From: Pseudoselenomonas ruminantium
Lineage (GTDB): Bacteria; Bacillota; Negativicutes; Selenomonadales; Selenomonadaceae
Direction: 5' to 3'
NCBI GenBank assembly: GCA_902780915.1
Contig: CACZHK010000036.1
Location: forward strand, 37,550-101,549
Length of the DNA: 64,000 nucleotides
Shown here: positions 7,865 through 15,389 of the stretch, piece by piece
Position numbering within the stretch: position 1 is the stretch's first letter
Layout: every line of letters begins with the position of its first letter
Position numbers and translations under genes: made by a program
Notes under the pieces: generated by a model
What the model saw: the letters and a program-made list of their open reading frames with translations, nothing else
The model's database searches: none
Told to the model about the DNA's origin: nothing

Positions 7865-8578
7865 ATGTTTCAAAAGTTCATGGCAGAAGCAGCGGAAGCG
7901 GCAGGGTTACAGTTGGCTGATAGCCAGCTGCAGCAGTTCAAGCGCTATTATGAAATGCTGATTGAGTGGAATGAGAAGATGAATCTCACCGCCATCACCG
8001 AGGCTCGGGAGGTGGCGGTGAAGCATATGGTGGACAGCCTGACGGCGCTGGAGACGGGACTGTTCACGGAAGGCTGCACTATCATAGATGTAGGCACCGG
8101 GGCGGGATTCCCTGGACTTCCCCTCAAAATCTATCGCCCGGATATCAGGCTGACGCTGATGGATTCCCTGCAGAAACGTGTCGGTTTCCTTGAGGCGGTG
8201 GTGGAGGAGCTGGGCCTGGAAGAGGTTGCCTGCGTCCATGCCCGGGCGGAGGAAGGGGCGCGGAACAAGGCCTATCGGGAGAGGTTCGATCTCGCTGTCA
8301 GCCGTGCGGTGGCGGCAATGCCTGTGCTGGCTGAGTACACCTTGCCTTTCGTGAAAAAGGGTGGTTTTTTGGTGGCTCTCAAGGGGGCAAAATATGCAGA
8401 GGAAGCTGAGGCGGCAGAACGTGCCCTGTCACTTCTGGGTGGCTCTGCACCACGGTGCCGGGAAGTGTCCCTGCCGGGGCTCACGGACAGGCGGGCCATC
8501 GTGACGGTGAAGAAAGTGAAGCCCACGCCCAAGGCCTATCCACGCAAGGCTGGCACACCTGCGAAAAAGCCCCTGTGA
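7865..8578 (+). CDS. rsmG: 16S rRNA (guanine527-N7)-methyltransferase RsmG
   Basis: SAM-dependent methyltransferase acting on the 530 loop of 16S rRNA. Length 237 is normal. The SAM-binding motif is IIDVGTGAGFPGLPLKI, preceded by the family signature KYYEMLIEWNEKMNLT-like segment. ATG at 7865 follows AAGGAG. The last 15 residues are basic and lysine/proline rich. It is monocistronic here, without the mnmG or parAB neighbours often seen in other genomes. A strong terminator shared with the convergent ligase gene follows. Confidence 0.95.
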   Translation: MFQKFMAEAAEAAGLQLADSQLQQFKRYYEMLIEWNEKMNLTAITEAREVAVKHMVDSLTALETGLFTEGCTIIDVGTGAGFPGLPLKIYRPDIRLTLMDSLQKRVGFLEAVVEELGLEEVACVHARAEEGARNKAYRERFDLAVSRAVAAMPVLAEYTLPFVKKGGFLVALKGAKYAEEAEAAERALSLLGGSAPRCREVSLPGLTDRRAIVTVKKVKPTPKAYPRKAGTPAKKPL

Positions 8579-8625
8579 TTTTGGCAGGGAGCTGATTGCC
8601 GCTATTTTGGACATTTGCAGCACCA

Positions 8626-8676
8626 AAAAGGTTCAGGGAAACGCTTTGCAAGAGCGATTCTCTGAACCTTTTCTTT
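8626..8676. terminator. Terminator between rsmG and acyl-CoA ligase
   Basis: An 11-bp perfect outer stem (8626-8636 with 8662-8672) encloses a smaller hairpin. Flanking A and T runs make it usable in both directions. Confidence 0.8.
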
Positions 8677-8712
8677 AGGATGCATTGAAACTGGTGGAGT
8701 TTTCGGCACGCT

Positions 8713-10203
8713 TCAGTTATTCTTCTGGAACTCTTCCCAAATCATGCGCTTGGCAATCTTGCCTGTGGAAGTGCGAGGCAGATGGGGAAGTTCATGGAAT
8801 TCACGGGGAATCTTGTAGAGGGCCAGGTTCTCCTGCAGGAACTTCTTCAGTTCGCGGATGTTCACGCTGGCTCCTTCGTGGAGGCTGTAGAAGCAGGCGC
8901 CGGCCTGGCCTCTCAGTTTATCTTCAATGCCTATGACGGCGGCTTCGGCGATGCCGGGGAACTGGTAGACCACTTCCTCCACCTCGCGGGGGTAGATGTT
9001 CTCGCCCATGGAGATGATCATGTCCTTGATGCGGTCCACGATGTAGACAACGATGTAGACATAGCCGTCCTCGTCGATGCGGGCTACATCGGCAGTGTGG
9101 AACCAGCCGCCCCGCAGGGCCTCGCCGGAGGCTTCGGGCAGGTTCCAATAGCCCAGCATGACATTCTCGCCCCGGCAGATGAGTTCGCCGGGCTCGCCCT
9201 GGGGTACGTCCCTGTTCTGGGAATCCACGATGCGGATCTCGATATCATGCACCGGCACGCCGCTGGAGCCAACCTTGGAAGCACCGGGAGGGTTCATGGT
9301 CACAACGGGGGAAGTCTCGGAGAGGCCATAGCCCTCGCAGATTTCCAGGCCGAATTTTTCCATGAAATCCTCGGCAATCTTCAGGGGCAGGGTAGTGCCG
9401 CCGGACACCACCAGGCGCATGGAGGCCATGTCTTCTTTGGAGGCCAGCTTGGTCAGCAGGGAGCAGATGGAGGGAACCACGTACATATCCGTGACCTTTT
9501 CTTCCCGGATGGTCTTGATGGTTTCCTTCGGGGTGAAGGAATCAAGAATCACTACGGTAGCTCCGCACCACATGGGGTAGAGCACGGCGCAGGTCCAGCC
9601 GAAGCAGTGGTACATGGGCAGCACGCAGAGCACATTGCATTCGGGCTTGCAGCCCATGTAGACGATCTGCTCGCAGTTGGCGACCAGATTGCGATGTGAG
9701 AGCACTGCTCCCTTGGGGTTGCCCGTGGTGCCGGAGGTGTAGATGATGACGCAGGGAGCGTGCTCGTCCAGGTGTGAGGGGAAGCTGGGGGCTTCCTCCA
9801 GGCCTGCCTTGGCTGTGCCGATGTTCTTGGTCTCAATCTGCTTGAGGCGGATGTCGCAGCGGAGCGCTGCCATGGCATCTACCAGATTCAGCAGATCGTA
9901 GGTCACTAAGAACCGTGCGCCTGCATCCTTGATGATGTAGGCAATCTCACGGTTGGAGAGCTGGAAGTTGATGGGGATGGAAATGGCTCCCAGAGAGGCC
10001 ACTGCCATGTAGACAAAGACAAATTCCGCGCTGTTGCGGGAGAAGATGGCCACCCTGTCACCGGGCTTGACACCCTCGGCGTAGAGCCGGTTGCGGCAAT
10101 TCCTCACGGCTTCCTTGAGTTCGTCATAGGTGAAACGGCGCTCGTGGTCAACGATGGCGATGTCGCTGCCTGCGCCCTGATTGATGAGTTCATGTACCAG
10201 CAT
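8713..10203 (-). CDS. AMP-forming acyl-CoA synthetase (long-chain fatty acid-CoA ligase-like)
   Basis: Activates a carboxylic acid via acyl-AMP to acyl-CoA. At 496 residues it is a normal ANL enzyme. It has the AMP-binding P-loop YTSGTTGNPKGAVLSH, the adenine motif YGLSETSPVV, the HTADVARIDEDGYV motif, the hinge DRIKDMI, and the C-terminal catalytic lysine in TSTGKIAKR. The A8 hinge region is odd: it reads YIVVYIVDRIKD because of a perfect 12-bp tandem duplication at 9038-9061, which inserts four residues just before the hinge. The exact substrate (long-chain or medium-chain acid) cannot be read. Monocistronic with its own promoter. Confidence 0.85.
   Translation of the reverse strand: MLVHELINQGAGSDIAIVDHERRFTYDELKEAVRNCRNRLYAEGVKPGDRVAIFSRNSAEFVFVYMAVASLGAISIPINFQLSNREIAYIIKDAGARFLVTYDLLNLVDAMAALRCDIRLKQIETKNIGTAKAGLEEAPSFPSHLDEHAPCVIIYTSGTTGNPKGAVLSHRNLVANCEQIVYMGCKPECNVLCVLPMYHCFGWTCAVLYPMWCGATVVILDSFTPKETIKTIREEKVTDMYVVPSICSLLTKLASKEDMASMRLVVSGGTTLPLKIAEDFMEKFGLEICEGYGLSETSPVVTMNPPGASKVGSSGVPVHDIEIRIVDSQNRDVPQGEPGELICRGENVMLGYWNLPEASGEALRGGWFHTADVARIDEDGYVYIVVYIVDRIKDMIISMGENIYPREVEEVVYQFPGIAEAAVIGIEDKLRGQAGACFYSLHEGASVNIRELKKFLQENLALYKIPREFHELPHLPRTSTGKIAKRMIWEEFQKNN
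9038..9061. repeat. Tandem 12-bp duplication inside the acyl-CoA ligase gene
   Basis: ACGATGTAGACA occurs twice in direct tandem. It keeps the frame and adds four residues (VYIV) before the conserved DRxKD hinge of the enzyme. Confidence 0.85.
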
Positions 10204-10261
10204 AGTGCACGTCCTTCTTTATGAATAGAGGTTGACAAATAGGCTTCATGATTTAATTTGA

Positions 10262-10290
10262 ATTTTATACTAGGTACTAAAAAAAGTCAA
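10262..10290 (-). promoter_or_regulatory. Promoter of the acyl-CoA ligase gene
   Basis: Minus-strand TTGACT (10285-10290) and TAAAAT (10262-10267) with a 17-bp spacer, about 60 bases before the ATG. Confidence 0.7.
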
Positions 10291-10391
10291 TCTAATTCTG
10301 TAGGGAAGAACAGGGGCGAACTTCCCGCTATGGGGCAGGAGAGGGAGCTGCTGATGATGCCTCGAGATGTGTCTTCAGCCAAAACCGTGTG

Positions 10392-10420
10392 TTGCATTGT
10401 AACATTCCCTATGCTATAAT
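10392..10420 (+). promoter_or_regulatory. Promoter of brnQ
   Basis: TTGCAT (10392-10397) and TATAAT (10415-10420) with a 17-bp spacer. This predicts a transcript start near 10427 and a leader of about 125 bases. Confidence 0.8.
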
Positions 10421-10439
10421 GTCCCTATCAAAAATCAAT

Positions 10440-10529
10440 AGTCGTACTGCTTCGGTCGTGCTCAGAGTGTTTGGGGCATGATTTTTTATATGCTCTCAGA
10501 TGTACACTCGGAGAGAACATTGTACGACT
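10440..10529 (+). promoter_or_regulatory. Structured leader RNA of brnQ, possible riboswitch or regulator site
   Basis: Three nested helices can form. P1 pairs 10440-10447 with 10522-10529 (8 bp perfect). P2 pairs GAGTGT 10465-10470 with ACACTC 10504-10509. P3 pairs GGGGCAT 10473-10479 with ATGCTCT 10490-10496 (with G-U pairs). The P1 3' strand ends about 10 bases before the AGGAGA ribosome site. There is no T-run and no T-box signature. It fits none of the riboswitch classes I can recall. A function in sensing amino acids would suit the transporter but is a guess. Confidence 0.5.
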
Positions 10530-10551
10530 CGATACGTTAGGAGAGAAACGA

Positions 10552-11910
10552 ATGAACAGCCTTAGTAAAGGAGAGCTCCTGGGTGTGGGGCTCATGATGT
10601 TTTCCATCTTTTTTGGCGCAGGCAATCTGATCTTCCCGCCTGCTTTGGGACAGGCAGCAGGGGATAATGTGGTGCCGGCCATGGCAGGTTTCTTGATTAC
10701 CGGCGTGGGGCTGCCCCTCATGGGCATTGCTGCCATTGCCATGCAGGGGGGCAAGTACATCGAATTCATCTCCCGCATGACCCGTCCGGCTTTTGCCACG
10801 GCTCTCCTGGTGATCCTCTATCTCACCATCGGGCCGATGTTCGCCGTGCCCCGCACCGGGGCTGTTTCCTTTGAGATTGGCATCCGTCCTTTCCTGACCG
10901 AGGATACCATGACTATCGGCCAGGCTATCTATACGGCGATCTTCTTCAGTGCCACCTACTGGCTGGCCTTGAATCCCAACAAGCTCATCGACCGGGTGGG
11001 CAAGATGCTGACCCCGGTGCTGCTGGTCTTCCTGGTCATCATGTTCCTGCGGGCCTTCGGCGCACCGCTGGGGGACATCATGCCCGCCACCGGCCCCTAT
11101 GTGGAGGCCGCTTTTGCCCAGGGCTTCCAGGATGGCTACCAGACCATGGATCTGCTGGCTTCCATCGCCATCGGCACGCTGGTGGTCAATGCCGTGCGCC
11201 AGCGCGGTGTAGAGGGCTCCAAGGCCCTTGGCCGCGTCTGCCTCATGGCAGGCCTGATTGCGCTGTTCCTGATGACTTTGGTTTATGGTTCTCTGGCTTA
11301 TCTTGGCGCTACCAGCGCCGGTGTCCTGGGACACTCTGCCAACGGCGGCCAGCTCCTGGCTAATGCTGTGGGCATCTTCTTCGGCCCTGCAGGCAACCTG
11401 CTGCTGGCTGTCATCATCGGCCTGGCCTGCCTCACCACCAGCTGCGGCGTCATTTCCGGCACGGCCTGGTTCTTCAACAAGCTTTTCAAGAATAAGGTGT
11501 CCTATAGGCATCTCCTGCGGTTCGGCGTGGCTTTCAGCTTCGTGGTTTCCAACATCGGCCTGACCCAGATCATCTCCTTGGCTGTGCCTTTCCTGGTGGG
11601 CATCTATCCGCTGGTCATCGTGCTGGTGGTGCTGTCCCTGTTCCACGGCTTCATCGGCGAGCGCCGCGCTGTATACCGCTGGGCTATGGACTTCACCTTG
11701 GCCTTCGCTGTGGTTGATGCCTTGAACGCCGCAGGCTTCCAGCTGCCGGTGCTCAATGGCATCCTGGCTCAGTATGTGCCCTTCTACAGCTTGATGCTGG
11801 GCTGGCTGATTCCCGCCATCATCGGTGCTGTCATCGGCCTGACCTTCTCCCTCGTGCGGGGGGAAGCCGCCACCCTGAAAACTGATGACAGGGCAGTAGA
11901 TATGAATTGA
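10552..11910 (+). CDS. brnQ: Branched-chain amino acid:cation symporter BrnQ (LIVCS family)
   Basis: Inner-membrane transporter for leucine, isoleucine and valine. From ATG 10552, which follows AGGAGAG, it has 452 residues; an upstream in-frame ATG lies inside the leader structure. The N-terminal family signature is FFGAGNLIFPPALGQ. About 12 hydrophobic segments follow, including the TISCGxxSGTAWFF-like loop typical of BrnQ. Own promoter, structured leader and terminator make it a single-gene unit. Confidence 0.93.
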   Translation: MNSLSKGELLGVGLMMFSIFFGAGNLIFPPALGQAAGDNVVPAMAGFLITGVGLPLMGIAAIAMQGGKYIEFISRMTRPAFATALLVILYLTIGPMFAVPRTGAVSFEIGIRPFLTEDTMTIGQAIYTAIFFSATYWLALNPNKLIDRVGKMLTPVLLVFLVIMFLRAFGAPLGDIMPATGPYVEAAFAQGFQDGYQTMDLLASIAIGTLVVNAVRQRGVEGSKALGRVCLMAGLIALFLMTLVYGSLAYLGATSAGVLGHSANGGQLLANAVGIFFGPAGNLLLAVIIGLACLTTSCGVISGTAWFFNKLFKNKVSYRHLLRFGVAFSFVVSNIGLTQIISLAVPFLVGIYPLVIVLVVLSLFHGFIGERRAVYRWAMDFTLAFAVVDALNAAGFQLPVLNGILAQYVPFYSLMLGWLIPAIIGAVIGLTFSLVRGEAATLKTDDRAVDMN

Positions 11911-11948
11911 AAAAATGGCTGTTGCTCAAGGGCAGCAGCCATTTTTTT
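11911..11948 (+). terminator. Terminator of brnQ
   Basis: Starting just after the stop codon, AAAAATGGCTGTTGC pairs with GCAGCAGCCATTTTT (one G-U pair). A run of eight T follows inside and after the stem. Confidence 0.9.
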
Positions 11949-12022
11949 TATGATATCTGCCATGCAGGTTGACAGGGCTCTGGCAGCCATGGGATACTGA
12001 AGGCTGAGAGGAGTGGCGGCAA

Positions 12023-12385
12023 TTGAAAAAGATTTCCAGGGGAGATGTGTTCCTTTCATTGTTCCTGCTTGTTTTTCTGGTGGGAGCCTTCTTCGCTTTC
12101 CGCCAGGAGGCAGCGTCAGTCTGCTATGCAGAAATAAGTGTAGACGGGGAGCTGTATAAACGGGTGCAGCTCACGGGCCATCAGGGGCGGGAGGAACTGC
12201 TGGTGGAAACAGCCCGGGGAAAGAATCTGATCGTAGTGGAGGGCGAAAGCATACGAGTGAAGGAGGCGGACTGCCCGGACAAAATCTGCGTGAATATGGG
12301 ACGCTTGACTCAGCCAGGTGAAACGGCAGCTTGCCTGCCACATAAATTGCTCATAGAGGTAAAAAAATATCCTTCCCCAAAATAA
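12023..12385 (+). CDS. Membrane-anchored NusG domain II protein
   Basis: A 120-residue protein with one N-terminal membrane segment (about residues 9-26, LSLFLLVFLVGAFFAF). The rest is an extracytoplasmic NusG-II domain with the family motif DCPDKICVNMG and a later ACLPHKLLIEV, whose cysteines are typical of the group. The start is TTG at 12023, 8 bases after GAGAGGAG. The family often sits near heptaprenyl diphosphate synthase or electron-transport genes, which are not here. Its function is unknown. The TAA stop lies inside the loop of the terminator hairpin shared with the convergent LCP gene. Confidence 0.85.
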   Translation: MKKISRGDVFLSLFLLVFLVGAFFAFRQEAASVCYAEISVDGELYKRVQLTGHQGREELLVETARGKNLIVVEGESIRVKEADCPDKICVNMGRLTQPGETAACLPHKLLIEVKKYPSPK

Positions 12386-12400
12386 GGGGAAGGATATTTT
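12367..12400. terminator. Bidirectional terminator overlapping the end of the NusG-II gene
   Basis: A perfect 12-bp stem (12367-12378 with 12386-12397) with a 7-base loop that holds the stop codon of the plus-strand gene. Seven A on one side and T's on the other let it end both transcripts. Confidence 0.9.
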
Positions 12401-12402
12401 GC

Positions 12403-13704
12403 TTATCTTGTCTTGCCTGCACTGCTTTTTCCCGGGGCGGGAGCGTCGCTTCCTGCATCAGGAGCGGGAGCTTCTTCCTGTACCGTTTGGCGGGGAGGTT
12501 CTTCCTGCTTGGTTTCGCGTTCGCGCAGGGCACGGTTGCGCTCGGGGATTTCTTCTTCGTCTTCTTTTTCATCCTTGTCGGCTTTGACGGTTTCCTTGCG
12601 CTTGCTGCTGCTGTTTGTGCTGGTGCGTTCCTCGCTGCTGGAGGTGCTGCTGCGCTTGACGGTGGTGGCTTTGCCTATGCTGGTATCGCTTTCCGGCACC
12701 TCTGTGGCGGTGGAGGGGATAGAGCTTTCGTATTCCGCCTCGGCTCGCTCGATGCGGGATCTCATGCTGGCATTCATAGTGATGCCCAGAGTGTCCACCA
12801 GAGCTGTGCGCAGCTCGGAAACTTTCGGGATCCAGTAGGAAATGCCCTCGATGTAGAGGGGGCGTCCCGGCACCATTTCGGTCTTGAGGCCATTGTTCTT
12901 GGCCTTGCTCAAGGAACCGGCGAACTCCAGGAGCTGGCGCACGGAGAGGTCAGTCTTGACGGACTCAAAGACCTCGGATATGACTGAGGGCAGTTTGGTG
13001 ATGATGGTGGGGGAGGTGACCTTGTCCATGCAGGCTTTCATGAAGGCCTGCTGGCGCTTGATGCGGCCGATGTCACCTTCCTCGTCACGGTAGCGCACAT
13101 AGGTGACGGCGGTCTTGCCGTCCATGTGCTGGAGGCCGGGGCGCAGGTCTATGAGAAGGCCGCCGTCATCGTCCCAGGGGTCTTCGTAGTACATGCGCTT
13201 CTCTACATCTATGTCAATGCCGCCAATGGCATCTATGATGCGCTGAAAGGCCTTGACATTGACGATGATGTAGTGATCCATGTTGACACCCAGGAAGTCC
13301 TCTACGGTGCTCTGGGTCAGGCGCTCCCCGCCGTAGGCGTAGGCTGCGTTGATCTTGTCGTAGCCGTGGCCCTTGATCTTCACGCGGGTATCACGGGGGA
13401 TGGAGAGCAGGGCGGCCTGGTCAAGCTTCGGGTCGATGGTGGCCACCATCAGAGTATCGGAGCGGCCCACATCGTCAGCCCGTTCGTCCACGCCCATGAT
13501 CATGATAGTAGATTTGTCCGTGGCGGTGAGTAGCTCATCCTTCTTTTCCTTGGTGGCTACGGGTTTGTCCTCCAGGCTGGAGGAGGCAAAGTAGGCTCCG
13601 GCCAGAGCCGCGCCCGCAAAGACCAGAAAGGCCAGCACCCAGGGCCAGATGCTTCTTTTGCGCTTGTTTTTTCTGGGGGGAATACTGGAGTTTGAAGCTG
13701 CCAA
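12403..13704 (-). CDS. LytR-CpsA-Psr (LCP) family glycopolymer ligase or regulator
   Basis: LCP proteins attach undecaprenyl-linked glycopolymers to the cell envelope. The 433 residues comprise a basic cytoplasmic N terminus, a membrane segment near 18-38, and the LCP domain at about 65-300 with MIMGVDERADDVGRSDTLM, SIPRDTRV, AYAYGG and VRYRDEEGDIGRIKRQQ. The pyrophosphate-binding Arg and Asp residues are present. The last 130 residues are low complexity, rich in Ser, Thr, Glu, Lys and Pro, and probably disordered. The start is TTG at 13704 after an AGAGG site. It is monocistronic. The substrate in a diderm Negativicute is unknown. Confidence 0.9.
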   Translation of the reverse strand: MAASNSSIPPRKNKRKRSIWPWVLAFLVFAGAALAGAYFASSSLEDKPVATKEKKDELLTATDKSTIMIMGVDERADDVGRSDTLMVATIDPKLDQAALLSIPRDTRVKIKGHGYDKINAAYAYGGERLTQSTVEDFLGVNMDHYIIVNVKAFQRIIDAIGGIDIDVEKRMYYEDPWDDDGGLLIDLRPGLQHMDGKTAVTYVRYRDEEGDIGRIKRQQAFMKACMDKVTSPTIITKLPSVISEVFESVKTDLSVRQLLEFAGSLSKAKNNGLKTEMVPGRPLYIEGISYWIPKVSELRTALVDTLGITMNASMRSRIERAEAEYESSIPSTATEVPESDTSIGKATTVKRSSTSSSEERTSTNSSSKRKETVKADKDEKEDEEEIPERNRALRERETKQEEPPRQTVQEEAPAPDAGSDAPAPGKSSAGKTR

Positions 13705-13885
13705 TAGATAACCTCTTCTTTCTTATAATATAGTGAAATTCATTTGCTTTTCCTTGAGAAAGTCACACATAGAACAATTATAGCTACTATGATAACATGG
13801 CGCAATTAAAATTTGCTGAAAGTCCGATAAATTTTATGCCTTCCCTTCAAGGGAAGTCTTTTATTGCATATGCTGAGTAAACAGA

Positions 13886-13915
13886 TTGACAGATGAAGTG
13901 TAAAAATGCTATCAT
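13886..13915 (+). promoter_or_regulatory. Promoter of the purB leader
   Basis: TTGACA (13886-13891) and TATCAT (13910-13915) with an 18-bp spacer. The transcript would start near 13922, leaving a leader of about 140 bases before purB. Confidence 0.7.
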
Positions 13916-13948
13916 TGTCAAGGGATATGTAAATAAGGTATCTTCCAG

Positions 13949-14042
13949 ACTCAAAACGAGGCCGGGAGCCGAAGGTGTCGGCACGGTCAATTTGAGTTTT
14001 TTCGTTGTGTTGTTTTCACTTCTGCGGTGCAGTGACGCCGCA
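13949..14042 (+). promoter_or_regulatory. purB leader with terminator-like hairpin and second hairpin
   Basis: ACTCAAA (13949-13955) pairs with TTTGAGT (13991-13997), enclosing GGCCG/CGGTC and GCCGA/TCGGC helices. Six T follow at once (13997-14002). This is a rho-independent terminator inside the leader. A second 7-bp hairpin (14023-14029 with 14036-14042) lies just before the AGGGAGG site. The arrangement fits transcription attenuation. It has none of the conserved core of the purine, ZTP, THF or PRPP riboswitches that I can recall. Confidence 0.6.
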
Positions 14043-14064
14043 AGGGCATTAGGGAGGAAAACTG

Positions 14065-15369
14065 ATGATCGCACGTTACACGAATCCTGAGATGGGCGCT
14101 ATTTGGACGGATACCGCCAAGTGGCAGCGGGTGCTGGAGGTAGAGCTGGCCGCTTGCGATGCGGCTGCAGAGCTGGGATACATCCCCAAAGATGCTGTGC
14201 AGCGCATTCGCGAGAAGGTGAATGCAGGCCCTGTCTTCACCGTGGAGCGCATCCTTGAGATCGAGGCGGTTACCCACCACGACCTCATCGCCTTCTTGAC
14301 CACCGTGGCCGAGAATGTGGGCGAGGATTCCAAGTACATCCATGTGGGACTTACGTCCTCGGATGTGGAAGATACCGCTACCTGCCTGCAGTTGAAGGAT
14401 GCTGCAGACATCATCTTGGAAGATCTGAAGAAATTCCGCGAGGTGGTGCGCCGTCGCGCTGCAGAATTCAAGCATACTCCCTGCATCGGCAGGACTCATG
14501 GCATTCACGCTGAGCCCATGACTCTGGGGCTCAAGTTCCTCCTGTGGAGTGCAGAGGTGGATCGTTGCATCGACCGTCTGGAGCATGCCAAGAAGACTAT
14601 TTCCGTGGGCAAGCTCTCCGGCGCCGTGGGTACCTATTCAAACATCGACCCCAAGGTGGAGGAGATGGCCTGCCAGGCTCTGGGCCTTACGCCGACGCCC
14701 CTGGCTACTCAGGTCATCCAGCGTGACCGCCATGCGGAGTTCATCACTACCCTGGCTCTCATTGCCAGTTCCTTCGAGAAGTTCGCCACCGAGGTTCGCA
14801 ACTGGCAGAGGACGGATATCCGTGAGGCTGAGGAGTTCTTCTCCAAGGGCCAGAAGGGTTCTTCTGCCATGCCCCACAAGCGCAACCCCATCAACTGCGA
14901 GCGCATTTCCGGCATGGCCCGCCTGGTGCGGGGCAATGCCCAGGCAGCCATGGAGAACATCACCCTCTGGCATGAGCGTGACATTTCCCACTCCTCAGTG
15001 GAGCGCGTGATCCTGCCGGATTCCACCATCAATGTGGATTATTGCGTGCAGAAGTTTACCAATATCATAGATAAGCTGCTGGTTTATCCCGAGGCCATGC
15101 TGGAGAATCTCAACCGCACCGGCGGCCTCATCTACAGCCAGAGGCTCCTGCTGACCATCGTGGGCAAGGGCGTGCTGCGCGAGGATGCCTACAAATGGGT
15201 GCAGCGCAACGCCATGAAGCGCTGGCTGGAAGGGGAAGACTTCAAGGCCAACGTTGAGAAGGATGAGGATATTACGAAGTATCTTTCTAAGGAAGAAATT
15301 GAGGGGTGCTTTGATTATAATTACTTCCTCCGTCATGTTGACACCATCTTTGAAAGGTTTGGCCTTTAA
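14065..15369 (+). CDS. purB: Adenylosuccinate lyase
   Basis: Cleaves adenylosuccinate to AMP and fumarate, and SAICAR to AICAR and fumarate. 434 residues. The fumarase/aspartase superfamily signature is GSSAMPHKRNPINCE, with the catalytic region GRTHGIHAEPMT and a conserved SSDVEDTA. ATG at 14065 follows AGGGAGG. It is followed 20 bases later by purA, so the AMP branch (purA then purB) is made as one unit, probably controlled by the leader terminator. Confidence 0.97.
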   Translation: MIARYTNPEMGAIWTDTAKWQRVLEVELAACDAAAELGYIPKDAVQRIREKVNAGPVFTVERILEIEAVTHHDLIAFLTTVAENVGEDSKYIHVGLTSSDVEDTATCLQLKDAADIILEDLKKFREVVRRRAAEFKHTPCIGRTHGIHAEPMTLGLKFLLWSAEVDRCIDRLEHAKKTISVGKLSGAVGTYSNIDPKVEEMACQALGLTPTPLATQVIQRDRHAEFITTLALIASSFEKFATEVRNWQRTDIREAEEFFSKGQKGSSAMPHKRNPINCERISGMARLVRGNAQAAMENITLWHERDISHSSVERVILPDSTINVDYCVQKFTNIIDKLLVYPEAMLENLNRTGGLIYSQRLLLTIVGKGVLREDAYKWVQRNAMKRWLEGEDFKANVEKDEDITKYLSKEEIEGCFDYNYFLRHVDTIFERFGL

Positions 15370-15389
15370 TCATTAGAGGAGAGATTTTT

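Noticed and set aside
10421..10551. T-box riboswitch in the brnQ leader
   Set aside because: No TGGNACCGCG-like antiterminator core and no terminator were found.
13922..14064. Known purine or PRPP riboswitch before purB
   Set aside because: The conserved cores of those classes could not be found, so only an attenuator-like structure is claimed.
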